This document shows positions 34,778-42,538 of a DNA stretch of 64,000 nt, in pieces. The stretch's first letter is position 1. Each line of letters opens with the position of its first letter. The stretch lies in NCBI GenBank assembly GCA_947502495.1, contig CANNAC010000003.1:429248-493247 (forward strand). The letters run 5' to 3'. Source of the stretch: an uncultured Flavobacteriaceae bacterium (lineage in GTDB: Bacteria; Bacteroidota; Bacteroidia; Flavobacteriales; Flavobacteriaceae). The notes beneath the pieces are model-generated. The model saw nothing but the letters and a program-made list of their open reading frames with translations. It had not been told where the DNA came from and made no database searches. The translations under genes and the position numbers were made by a program.

Positions 34778-37078
34778 CTAGGAAGTGCTATGTACTTCCG
34801 AAGAAATCAATTCTTCCTTTTTATAATAGGCTTCTAAAACGGTATCTATAGTATCTACTACTTGTTTTGCATTCTCTTTCGTGAAACATAAAGGAGGTTT
34901 CGTTTTTAGTACACTATCAAAAGGGCCATCTGTACTAATAAGAATAAAACGATTTCTTAATTCATTTTTAATATAATGTGCCAATTCGGTATTTGGTGCT
35001 ATGCTGTTCTCTTTTACTATTTCAACACCAACAAACAGTCCTGAACCACGCACATCTCCAATACAATTGTGTTTTTCTTTTAATTTTTGGAAAAGCGATA
35101 GATAATAATCCCCAACCAATTTGGCGTTCTGTTGTAATTGGCTATTCTCGATTTCTTGTAACACGGTTAAGGCTATTTTACAAGATACCGGATTACCTCC
35201 AAAAGAACTGAAAAATTCCACACCTTTTCCAAACGAATCCGCAATTGCTTTCGTGGTAACAACAGCTCCCATAGGATGCCCGTTAGCAATCGGTTTCCCA
35301 AGAATCACAATATCCGGAATTACCTCTTGCGCTTCAAATCCCCAAAAATGATCTCCTAAACGTCCAAATCCTGTTTGTACTTCATCACTAATACAAACAC
35401 CACCTTGTTTTCTAATTGCTGGATAAATAGCTTTTAAATATCCTTTTGCTAAAGGTACTTGTCCGCCACAACCTACTACAGGTTCTGTGATAAATGCTGA
35501 AATTTTAGAATCGCTATTTTCAATTTGTGCAATCGCATCTTTGGCATATGCTTTACCAGCAGTGCCATCATTATTGGTGTATATTCCTCTGTATGTATCT
35601 GGAATTTCGGTTTTAATAATATGGTTTTTTTCGCCTTGCCCTTTTTTATCCGCATACTTATAATGGCTAATATCGATAGCCATTTGTGTGTTGCCATGAT
35701 AGCCATGTTCCATAACCATTATGGTATTTTGTTGGGTATAGGCATTGGCAAGCCGGATGGCTAAATCACTTGCGGCACTCCCAGAATTAACAAAGAAAAC
35801 GGTGTCTAATGTCTCCGGGAATTTAGAAAGTAAGGCTTCGGCATATTCCGGAAAAGCATCAAATAAGTATCTCGTGTTTGTATTTAATGTACCTATTTGT
35901 TGGGATGCTATTTTTGTGATTTCAGGATGTGCATGACCAATATGCGGAATGTTATTATACGCGTCCAAAAAAGTATTTCCGTAAGCGTCATACATATATT
36001 GAAAAGCCGATCCTTTCATATAAATAGGATTATCGTAACTTAACGATAATATCGGACTTGTTAGTCTATGGCGTTCGCTTATTACATCGCTTATTGCTTT
36101 TGGGGTTTCCACTTTAAAACCTGTAGCTTTATAAAATTCGTTTTTAGCATGAATCGGATTTATTTTTAGCCAAGTATAAAGCATGCGCCATGCATTTTTT
36201 TCACTAACAGAAGCGTAGCTGTTTTCGGGATCTGCTTTTTTTGCGTGTGCCGAATTACAAACACTCGTGCATAATCTACCAGCAATAAGATAATATAGAA
36301 TATTTAATTCTTTTGGCTCTAAAGGAAGGATTTTGTGGTAGCCTTTTATAAAATGGATTGCCCATGTTAAAGGAGCTTCTTTATCATAACAAGCATAGGT
36401 TATCGCAATGGCAACTTCGTTAATTAATTGGGAATGTGCTACATCTCCAAAATCTATAAGCCCGGAAATAGCATTATCTTTTACTAAAACATTCCACTCA
36501 TTAACATCGTTATGAATCACCGATTTTCGTAATTCAGGGAGTATAGGAGTTACGTGAAATGCATATTGCTGAAAGAAATAAGAAACTAGGTTTCTATCGT
36601 TAGCACGATCTATATCGGCAATATATTTTTTATTGAGATTCAGGTATTGCAAATCCCATTCCCATTGTCTCGCTTTTAAAACGTAGTTGTTTCGTTTTAA
36701 AAGCTGCAGATCCATTGTTGCGGTAAACCTTCCGATAGAGGTGATCAATTCTGGTGTGTGTGTAGCATCTCCCAAAAACGTACCATCTAAAAAGGTTAAT
36801 AGTCTGCAGATGGTTTTTACGCCATTAATTTCTGTGATTTTTAGGTATTCATCCGTAAGAAAAGGAATAGGTTTAGGGAAAGATGCGTTCTCGTCTAGCG
36901 CATTTAAAACGCTGTTTTCCGCTTCAATTAAAGCCAACATGTCTTCCGTAAAGGTATAGGTTTTAAAAATGTAGGTATCGGAAGTGGTTTTTAATAAATA
37001 ATTGACATTATCGTAACCATTGAGTTTTTTTAAAGCAACAATTTCGAAATTAAACCAGTTTTTAATTGTGTTTAGCAT
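34778..37078 (-). CDS. Fused APH-type kinase and class III aminotransferase-fold enzyme (kinase/phospho-lyase type)
   Basis: A 766-residue two-domain protein. Residues 1-320 form an aminoglycoside phosphotransferase-like kinase: VIHNDVNEWNVLV (catalytic Asp near 191) and ISGLIDFGDVAHS (metal Asp near 209). Residues about 335-760 form a class III PLP enzyme: VFFVNSGSAASDLAIRLA, CISDEVQTGFGRLG and VILGKPIANGHPMGAV with the PLP lysine. This fusion is known for pairs in which the kinase phosphorylates a hydroxylated amine such as hydroxylysine or ethanolamine and the PLP domain acts as a phospho-lyase, not an aminotransferase. The C-terminal peptidase seen in some longer versions is absent. It stands alone with a 202-bp gap to the next operon. 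The substrate is not known. Confidence 0.84.
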   Translation of the reverse strand: MLNTIKNWFNFEIVALKKLNGYDNVNYLLKTTSDTYIFKTYTFTEDMLALIEAENSVLNALDENASFPKPIPFLTDEYLKITEINGVKTICRLLTFLDGTFLGDATHTPELITSIGRFTATMDLQLLKRNNYVLKARQWEWDLQYLNLNKKYIADIDRANDRNLVSYFFQQYAFHVTPILPELRKSVIHNDVNEWNVLVKDNAISGLIDFGDVAHSQLINEVAIAITYACYDKEAPLTWAIHFIKGYHKILPLEPKELNILYYLIAGRLCTSVCNSAHAKKADPENSYASVSEKNAWRMLYTWLKINPIHAKNEFYKATGFKVETPKAISDVISERHRLTSPILSLSYDNPIYMKGSAFQYMYDAYGNTFLDAYNNIPHIGHAHPEITKIASQQIGTLNTNTRYLFDAFPEYAEALLSKFPETLDTVFFVNSGSAASDLAIRLANAYTQQNTIMVMEHGYHGNTQMAIDISHYKYADKKGQGEKNHIIKTEIPDTYRGIYTNNDGTAGKAYAKDAIAQIENSDSKISAFITEPVVGCGGQVPLAKGYLKAIYPAIRKQGGVCISDEVQTGFGRLGDHFWGFEAQEVIPDIVILGKPIANGHPMGAVVTTKAIADSFGKGVEFFSSFGGNPVSCKIALTVLQEIENSQLQQNAKLVGDYYLSLFQKLKEKHNCIGDVRGSGLFVGVEIVKENSIAPNTELAHYIKNELRNRFILISTDGPFDSVLKTKPPLCFTKENAKQVVDTIDTVLEAYYKKEELISSEVHSTS

Positions 37079-37223
37079 GCGACGGATTTATTGGGTGATG
37101 CTAATTTAAGGAATTATCTAGTTCTTTTAGAGGCATTAATTAGATGAAAATAATTTTAATTTATGGTTTAGGTACGAAACGATAATACTTTATTATTCCT
37201 ATTTATAATGGCTTTTAAAAAAG

Positions 37224-37231
37224 TACCTTTG
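37224..37231 (+). promoter_or_regulatory. Probable -7 promoter box TACCTTTG for the methyltransferase gene
   Basis: Full match to TAnnTTTG in the divergent region between the aminotransferase fusion and the methyltransferase gene. Transcription would begin near 37237, about 120 bp before the ATG at 37358, leaving a long leader that I could not assign to a known riboswitch. Confidence 0.4.
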
Positions 37232-37357
37232 TTGCAGAATTATTTACAGCTAGAAAGTGTTTAAATCACATTGCTAATCCGTAAATACTATCGATTATTT
37301 TATTATTACGACTTGCAACGTCATTCGTCTGCAATTCCATTTAACACAAGACAAACT

Positions 37358-38425
37358 ATGATTTCTAATATAATTATAAACAAGCCAGCACCTTTTTTAC
37401 CAGAGCAACCGTTACCACAATTTAATCGCTCTATAAATGTTAAACGTACTATTAGAGGTTTGGAAGCTGGTAAACCTATAATGGTTACAGAATTTTATAG
37501 TAACGGTTTGCAATTGCTTAAAGAGTTGCAAATGCATCTTAAAGAGAAATTCCCTGGAGATTCTTTTACAGAGCAACGTGCATATCGTGCTGCGTTTAGA
37601 GAACTATCTAGTCTTATTTATATCAAAATTGAAGAGCATCAACTAGCCGTAAAAAAAGCACCATCTATTGGTTGGTTAGAAAAATTGTATCCAGAAAATA
37701 AAAGTTTTTTATTACCATTTACTAAAGTGCAAGGACTAAATAGTGCTTGGCAATGGAACCTTAACGGAATTACGCTTCCGGTATTACGAAATAAAATTCA
37801 TCCGTATTATGGGGTGTATTTCCCAACGCGATTTGATCATTTAATCTTATTCGATAATTGGCTGAAACGTTATGAAGGACCAAAAAAATCGGCAATAGAT
37901 GTTGGTATTGGTTCTGGTGTTTTGTCTTTTCAAATGGTGAAACACGGTTTTCAAAAAGTATTTGGTACCGATACGAACCCGAATGCTATTGTCGGACTTA
38001 CAGAAACTTTAGGAGATACCAAATTATCTAGAAAAATAGATCTGGATTTTGCTCCGCTTTTTGGGAAGTTTGAAAAACAAACAGAATTGATTGTTTTTAA
38101 TCCGCCTTGGTTGCCAGCATCGCAAGAAATGGATACCAATGACGAAGCTATTTATTATAACGAAAACCTGTTTCCAGAATTTTTTGCGGAAGCTAAAAAG
38201 CGATTATTACCAGAAGGGAAACTCGTTATTATATTCTCTAATTTAGCAGAAATAACGAGCGCTACAGAAACACACCCAATAGAAAAAGAACTTGCCGAAG
38301 GCGGACGTTTTAAATTAGAAAACTGCCTAAAACGAAAAGTAAAAGGAGCCTCTGATAAAACCAAACGCGATCAAAATTGGCGTGGGGAAGAAATGGTGGA
38401 ACTTTGGGAGTTGGTGCATGCTTAG
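37358..38425 (+). CDS. Class I SAM methyltransferase with NPPW motif
   Basis: A 355-residue protein from the ATG at 37358 (MISNIIINKPAPFLPEQPLP). A TTG at 37271 would add 29 residues, but that stretch looks non-coding. An N-terminal domain of about 190 residues precedes the catalytic fold: motif I AIDVGIGSGVLSFQMVKHG, acidic residue in VFGTDTNPNAIVG, and motif IV LIVFNPPWLPA. NPPW/NPPY sites methylate nitrogen or a related atom of RNA, protein or amide groups. The 3' end of this gene, coding for NWRGEEMVELWELVHA, recurs in two more in-frame versions downstream (39673-39767 and 39956-39985), so the gene end seems to be an insertion hotspot. Confidence 0.83.
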   Translation: MISNIIINKPAPFLPEQPLPQFNRSINVKRTIRGLEAGKPIMVTEFYSNGLQLLKELQMHLKEKFPGDSFTEQRAYRAAFRELSSLIYIKIEEHQLAVKKAPSIGWLEKLYPENKSFLLPFTKVQGLNSAWQWNLNGITLPVLRNKIHPYYGVYFPTRFDHLILFDNWLKRYEGPKKSAIDVGIGSGVLSFQMVKHGFQKVFGTDTNPNAIVGLTETLGDTKLSRKIDLDFAPLFGKFEKQTELIVFNPPWLPASQEMDTNDEAIYYNENLFPEFFAEAKKRLLPEGKLVIIFSNLAEITSATETHPIEKELAEGGRFKLENCLKRKVKGASDKTKRDQNWRGEEMVELWELVHA

Positions 38426-38616
38426 TATTAATAGCTGTTAACCTGTTGTGTGTTTGGAATAAAATAGCTCCCTAAATGTCAGTTCGAGTGATTTTTTATA
38501 AAAAAGCGTATCGAGAACGCATCTAGAAACTAAAATTCTAATTCTTGATACAAATTTCACTCATTTCAATCGTTACATGCACTCGAATAGATAAAATTTC
38601 ATCAAAGTGCACAACG
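38325..38616. repeat. Long direct repeat, copy A (gene 3' end plus REP-like element)
   Basis: About 290 bp that recurs at 39673-39956 with some substitutions and small indels. It starts inside the methyltransferase gene and runs over the stop codon into a REP-like element. The element has the conserved flanks CAGTTCGAGTG (from 38480) and GTATCGAGAAC with a TTTTTT/AAAAAA hairpin between them, then a second, inverted half ending in CACTCGAATAG. The two copies bracket the Fic gene. Confidence 0.9.
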
Positions 38617-38638
38617 AACGAGTAGCTGATAACTTTTT

Positions 38639-39601
38639 TTATTTTTCTAAAAGTAGGTAGATCGTTTTATTTTTTTCTCCTGACTTTATAAAATACTTTA
38701 TTTCGATGCCTTTTTTTAAGTCACGACTTGCAGTTGCAGAAGAAATATCCTTAAAAACAGACATATAATCCTTTCTTGAAAAGGTCTTTTTATTTAAAGA
38801 TAAAAAATGTTGTAATCTATCTTCAGCACTAAATATTTTACTATTAAAGTCGAGTAAAGAATCTATAGACGTATTAATTATGTCTAACATGTATTCTATA
38901 AATTTTGTCGAGTTACCTAATTTGTCGCACTCGCCTAAAACATTATAATAGCTTTCTTGGTTTTCACGAATGGCAGTTTCAAACGGTAAATAGCCAAACA
39001 CAGGATATTTATGCATTAATATTATGGTTTGCCATAAGCGTCCCATTCTTCCATTACCATCTAAAAAAGGATGAATAAACTCTAACTCATAATGAAACAC
39101 ACAGCATTTTATTAATGCAATCTCGTCATCATTTTTTAAATACTCAAAAAGATTTTTCATTAAAAAAGGCACATTCACAAAAGGAGGTGCAATATGTTCT
39201 ATAGTGTTGTTTTTAGCAATACCAACACTTTCGGTTCTATACGTTCCAGGTTTGTTCACCAAGCCTTTCATTAACTGTTTGTGTGCTTTTAAAAAAGACA
39301 CTTCACTGTTTGGTTTGTAATGCTCTAAATTGTTATAAACTGCGATTGCATTTAAAACTTCTTCAACATCTTTTTTTGGACCAACTACTTTTTTGTTTTC
39401 AAGTAAAGCTGTTATTTGTGCTTCGCTTAATGTATTGCCTTCTATTTTTAATGAAGAATGTATGGTTTTTATCTTATTCTGTTTTCTTAAAGTAGGAGAT
39501 GGTTTGTTAATGTAGTTTGCGTTAATAGCACCTATTTTTTCTGAAATTGAAGTAATTAATTTCAGAATTTTAGAAGTAATAGTGTAAGGTGGTTTTTGCA
39601 T
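38639..39601 (-). CDS. Fic domain AMP-transferase-like protein with winged helix
   Basis: A 320-residue protein from the ATG at 39599-39601; a TTG 24 bp further upstream is possible but lies inside a palindrome. The Fic motif is FIHPFLDGNGRMGRLW (residues about 176-190) with the catalytic His and the phosphate loop. The N-terminal sequence SLKIEGNTLSE fits the inhibitory helix (S/T)xxxE(G/N), so this is a class II Fic protein with its own inhibitor. The C terminus (KKTFSRKDYMSVFKDISSATASRDL) is a winged helix that could bind DNA. Fic enzymes AMPylate target proteins. The palindrome at its start suggests autoregulation. It is bracketed by long direct repeats, which points to gain by insertion. 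Confidence 0.9.
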   Translation of the reverse strand: MQKPPYTITSKILKLITSISEKIGAINANYINKPSPTLRKQNKIKTIHSSLKIEGNTLSEAQITALLENKKVVGPKKDVEEVLNAIAVYNNLEHYKPNSEVSFLKAHKQLMKGLVNKPGTYRTESVGIAKNNTIEHIAPPFVNVPFLMKNLFEYLKNDDEIALIKCCVFHYELEFIHPFLDGNGRMGRLWQTIILMHKYPVFGYLPFETAIRENQESYYNVLGECDKLGNSTKFIEYMLDIINTSIDSLLDFNSKIFSAEDRLQHFLSLNKKTFSRKDYMSVFKDISSATASRDLKKGIEIKYFIKSGEKNKTIYLLLEK

Positions 39602-39624
39602 GATACTATCATTTGATAGTATCA
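39601..39624 (-). promoter_or_regulatory. Palindromic operator over the Fic start codon
   Basis: Perfect 10-bp arms TGATACTATC and GATAGTATCA with a 4-bp spacer. It starts at the first base of the Fic ATG and overlaps the end of the -7 box. A bound dimer would block transcription start and translation start together. The winged-helix domain of the Fic protein is the obvious candidate ligand, which is an inference. Confidence 0.7.
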
Positions 39625-39630
39625 AAGATA
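39623..39630 (-). promoter_or_regulatory. Probable -7 promoter box TATCTTTG for the Fic gene
   Basis: Read on the minus strand the box is a full match to TAnnTTTG, 21 bp before the ATG and partly inside the palindrome. No TTG -33 box is seen at the usual distance. Confidence 0.5.
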
Positions 39631-39672
39631 GTTTAATTTGGCAGAATGGAAGGTTTTTTTCGTTTTCTTAAT

Positions 39673-39767
39673 GCCTAAAACGAAAAGGTACTTCCGATAA
39701 AACCAAACGCAATCCAAATTGGCGTGGGGAAGAAATGGTGGAACTTTGGGAGTTGGTGCATGCTTAG
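39673..39767 (+). pseudogene. Second, divergent 3' end of the methyltransferase gene
   Basis: Ninety-five bases that translate, in the gene's own frame, to a variant of the methyltransferase C terminus: CLKRKGTSDKTKRNPNWRGE, then EMVELWELVHA and a stop. Compared with the intact gene it has a 6-bp in-frame deletion (KVKGAS to KGTS) and the change DQ to NP, and other changes are silent. This looks like an allele that was once functional, not a decayed copy. There is no start codon and no body of the gene. Confidence 0.82.
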
Positions 39768-39956
39768 TATTTAATAGCTGTTAATCTTTTGTGTTTGGAA
39801 TGAAATAACTCCCTAAATGTCAGTTCGAGTGATTTTTAAAAAAAATCGTATCGAGAACGCATCTAGAAACTAAAATTCTAATTCTCGATACAAATTTCAC
39901 TCATTTCAATCGTTACATGCACTCGAATAGTTAAAATTTCATCAAAGTGCACAACG
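39673..39956. repeat. Long direct repeat, copy B (gene 3' end plus REP-like element)
   Basis: Counterpart of 38325-38616. The REP-like part keeps the flanks CAGTTCGAGTG and GTATCGAGAAC, but its hairpin reads GATTTTT/AAAAATC instead of TTTTTT/AAAAAA. The copy ends at ACAACG, where a third version of the methyltransferase 3' end begins. Confidence 0.9.
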
Positions 39957-39985
39957 TGGAGCTTTGGGAATTGATGTATGCTTAA
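39956..39985 (+). pseudogene. Third, shorter 3' end of the methyltransferase gene
   Basis: Thirty bases coding, in frame, for VELWELMYA and a TAA stop, against VELWELVHA and TAG in the intact gene. It directly follows repeat copy B. Too short to prove homology alone, but the position and frame match make chance unlikely. Confidence 0.65.
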
Positions 39986-40068
39986 AAGCCTTTTTAAGGA
40001 TGTTGTTTTTTTAGATAAATAAAAGATAACGCTAAGTTTTAAAGCGGGTAGAAGTTTTTTTATGTAGA

Positions 40069-40076
40069 TAATTTTG
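40069..40076 (+). promoter_or_regulatory. Probable -7 promoter box TAATTTTG for the TspO-like gene
   Basis: Full match to TAnnTTTG, 30 bp upstream of the ATG at 40107. No convincing -33 box. Confidence 0.4.
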
Positions 40077-40106
40077 AGTAAGTTTTAGTTCCATATTTTT
40101 AATACT

Positions 40107-40907
40107 ATGAAAAAAAAGCTACAAATTACTAACGGCGTCGCATTTGTATGTGTTATTGCAATGAATTACTTGTCTAACACCGGTTTATTAAATAACACAA
40201 CCATTGGTGAAATCTCTAAAGACTATAACACCTTATTTACACCAGCAGGCTATGCCTTTTCCATTTGGGGATTAATCTATCTTTTTTTAACTGGATTTAT
40301 TGTCTACCAAGGACGTAGTTTGTTTGTAAAGGTTAGAAACGACGATTTTATCTTAAAAACAGGTTGGTGGTTTGTCATTTCGTGTGTTGCTAATTGTGCA
40401 TGGATTGTTACCTGGATGTATGGTTACACGTTATTATCTTCTGTGTGTATTTTTATATTACTATTCGCATTAATAAAAATTGTGCTTAAAAACAGTATGG
40501 AACTAGTAGACGAGCCCATATCTGTTATTCTTTTTTTATGGTGGCCATTTGTAATGTATAGTGGTTGGATTACGGTAGCTAGTATTGCAAACGTATCTGC
40601 GGTTTTAGTAAAATACAATTGGGATGGTTTTGGACTACCTCCAACATTTTGGACCGTTTTATTAATAGCTATAGCAAGCGTAATAAACATAACAGTAACC
40701 TGGAAACGTAACCTACGCGAATTTGCACTTGTTGGTGCTTGGGCTTTAATTGCTATTTACGTAGCTAATAACGAAGGGAATACTACTATAGCGTATACAG
40801 CGCTAGTTGCCGCTGTTATTTTAATTATAAGCAGTCTTACACATGCTTTTAAAAACCGAAAAACTAATCCTGGAATTAAGTGTGTCGAGTATTTTAGGGG
40901 GAGATAG
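40107..40907 (+). CDS. TspO/MBR-like tryptophan-rich membrane protein
   Basis: A 266-residue protein with about seven membrane segments. The stretch LFTPAGYAFSIWGLIYLFLTGF resembles the helix-1 region of TspO (W.P.GW.F...W..LY), and WWFVISCVANCAWIVTWMYG, LFLWWPFVMYSGWITVASIANV and FALVGAWALIAIYV are rich in Trp, as expected. It is longer than classical TspO (about 160 residues) and belongs to the group annotated as tryptophan-rich sensory proteins in flavobacteria. TspO proteins bind tetrapyrroles or sterols and affect stress responses; for this longer group the ligand is unknown. Confidence 0.65.
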   Translation: MKKKLQITNGVAFVCVIAMNYLSNTGLLNNTTIGEISKDYNTLFTPAGYAFSIWGLIYLFLTGFIVYQGRSLFVKVRNDDFILKTGWWFVISCVANCAWIVTWMYGYTLLSSVCIFILLFALIKIVLKNSMELVDEPISVILFLWWPFVMYSGWITVASIANVSAVLVKYNWDGFGLPPTFWTVLLIAIASVINITVTWKRNLREFALVGAWALIAIYVANNEGNTTIAYTALVAAVILIISSLTHAFKNRKTNPGIKCVEYFRGR

Positions 40908-40942
40908 TGATTTATAAGATTCACCTTTTTTTTATTATTAAC

Positions 40943-40976
40943 GCTTATTAATTTGCATATATGCGAATTAATAAGC
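40943..40976 (+). promoter_or_regulatory. 34-bp near-perfect palindrome over the restriction-modification promoter
   Basis: Arms GCTTATTAATT and AATTAATAAGC pair perfectly; the centre GCATATATGC is itself palindromic, leaving one T/G mismatch. A TTG at 40953-40955 and CATATTTG at 40976-40983 are spaced by 20 bp and resemble the -33 and -7 boxes (one mismatch), so the palindrome spans the promoter. It lies 25 bp upstream of the DUF6471 ATG. Probable operator for control of the system. Confidence 0.7.
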
Positions 40977-41001
40977 ATATTTGCAATTCAATAATAGTCT
41001 C

Positions 41002-41283
41002 ATGGTAGATTGGAATGATAAAGTAAAGCGCTTATTAAAAGCTGAATTAATACTTAGAGGTATTTCGAATTCAGGCTTGGCAGAATTATTTGTTCAAGTA
41101 GGAATCGAAGAAACAAAATCAAGTATCGATAGTAAAATTAGTAGAGGAACTTTTAGTGCGTCTTTTTTTTTACAAGCATTAGCTTTGATAGGTTGTGAGA
41201 AAATTGAAATTAAAGATTATAGAAATCAGATTTTCTTAGCTGCTGAACCAAGTGAAGAATATAAATTAGAATCTGATAATTAG
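41002..41283 (+). CDS. DUF6471 family protein, helix-turn-helix-like, possible controller of the R-M system
   Basis: A 93-residue protein from the ATG at 41002 (MVDWNDKVKRLLKAELILRG); a TTG at 40981 would add 7 residues. The core GISNSGLAELFVQVGIEETK followed by SSIDSKISRGTFSASFFLQALALIG has the layout of an XRE-type helix-turn-helix: helix, turn, recognition helix with ISRG, then a leucine-rich helix. DUF6471 genes are often next to DNA methyltransferases. Here it is first in the operon, 13 bp before the C5 methyltransferase, and lies just behind a 34-bp palindrome. A control-protein role like the C proteins of type II systems is inferred, not shown. Confidence 0.82.
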   Translation: MVDWNDKVKRLLKAELILRGISNSGLAELFVQVGIEETKSSIDSKISRGTFSASFFLQALALIGCEKIEIKDYRNQIFLAAEPSEEYKLESDN

Positions 41284-41296
41284 AAAACGTTATATT

Positions 41297-42538
41297 ATGA
41301 CCAAAAACAAAAAACATACAGTTGCAGGATTATTTTCTGGTTGTGGAGGATTGGATTTAGGATTTATTAATGCTGGCTTTGAGGCAGTTTGGGCAAATGA
41401 TTTTTTTAAAGAAGCAGTTGAAACTTATAAGAAGAATATTGGTGACCACATTGTTTTAGGTGATATTACTAAAATTTCAAGTTCTGAAATTCCTGATAAT
41501 TTTGATATTTTACTAGGAGGTTTCCCTTGTCAGGGTTTTTCAATTGCAAATATCAAACGTTCAATGCAAGATGAACGTAATTTTCTATACAAAGAAATGC
41601 TTAGGGTTATTAAAGATAAAAAGCCGAAGTATTTTTTAGCGGAAAATGTAAAAGGATTATTATCAATGCAACAAGGTAAAGTCATTGAAATGATTATTAA
41701 TGATTTTCAAGAAATTGGTTATGATGTGGATTATAGGCTTTTAAAAGCTTCCGATTATGGAGTTCCACAAAATAGAGAAAGAGTTGTAATAATAGGAAAT
41801 AGACTAGGGTTAAAAAATCCATTTCCTAAAAAGACGCATGGTGAAGACGAAGATTTACTTCCATATGTTTCTACTAAAGAAGCTGTAGGGTATCTTGCTA
41901 ATGTTAGAATTAGAGATGTGAATTTCACTTTAAATGGCGAAAAAATCATTAATCACAAAGCAAGAACAAATGTTCATGATAAATTTTGGGGTAGAAAACA
42001 TAAAGTTAATCAACATGATATTTGTGATTATTTAAAACATTGGAGAGGTGTTAGTGGTTGGAGCACAAAAAGAGTTGATGAGCATTTTGGATATGCTCAT
42101 ACTGCAGGACATTGGTTTAGAAAAGATAACAATTCTGGAAGTATTCCTAACCCAAGTGATTGGTGGGAATTAAAAAAAATACTAGGATTTGATGACAAGT
42201 ATGACAAACAAGTTACAGAACTTGAATTAAAACCAATAACTTTTGAGCAATCTTTAAGGATTAACAATTGGGATACACCAAGTGATACAATTACTGCTAC
42301 TGGTCCAGAAATTCATCCAAACAAAGAAAGAAGAATGTCTGTTAGAGAATGTGCATTAATACAAACTTTTCCTAAAGATTTTGAGTTTTTAGGCAGTTTA
42401 GGTAATATGTACAAACAAATAGGAAATGCAGTTCCTGTTTTAATGGCAGAAAAAATAGCTGAAGGAATTAAAAAAGAACTTGAAATTTATGATGAGCAAC
42501 AAAGAAATAGAACAGTTAGAGAACAAGTATTTAAATAA
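41297..42538 (+). CDS. DNA (cytosine-5) methyltransferase of a type II R-M system
   Basis: A 413-residue protein with all main C5 motifs: I AGLFSGCGGLDLGF, IV GGFPCQGFSIA with the catalytic Cys near residue 78, VI AENVKGL near 115-121, VIII QNRERVVIIG, and X QIGNAVPVLMAEKIA at the end. The region between VIII and IX (about residues 165-320), with KFWGRKHKVNQHDICDY, is the target recognition domain; its target cannot be read from sequence. It transfers a methyl group from SAM to C5 of cytosine. The first nuclease-like gene overlaps its 3' end by about 50 bp, so the two are co-expressed. Confidence 0.95.
   Translation: MTKNKKHTVAGLFSGCGGLDLGFINAGFEAVWANDFFKEAVETYKKNIGDHIVLGDITKISSSEIPDNFDILLGGFPCQGFSIANIKRSMQDERNFLYKEMLRVIKDKKPKYFLAENVKGLLSMQQGKVIEMIINDFQEIGYDVDYRLLKASDYGVPQNRERVVIIGNRLGLKNPFPKKTHGEDEDLLPYVSTKEAVGYLANVRIRDVNFTLNGEKIINHKARTNVHDKFWGRKHKVNQHDICDYLKHWRGVSGWSTKRVDEHFGYAHTAGHWFRKDNNSGSIPNPSDWWELKKILGFDDKYDKQVTELELKPITFEQSLRINNWDTPSDTITATGPEIHPNKERRMSVRECALIQTFPKDFEFLGSLGNMYKQIGNAVPVLMAEKIAEGIKKELEIYDEQQRNRTVREQVFK

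Noticed and set aside
37232..37357. Riboswitch in the leader of the methyltransferase gene
   Set aside because: The leader is long, but I could not find conserved motifs or a stable multi-stem fold of a known class.
37271..37357. N-terminal extension of the methyltransferase from a TTG start
   Set aside because: The 29 extra residues are rich in Tyr, Arg and Phe with no domain character, and an ATG with a normal N terminus follows.
39986..40106. Small gene between the third methyltransferase end and the TspO-like gene
   Set aside because: No reading frame with a sensible start and composition was seen; only a -7 box is supported.
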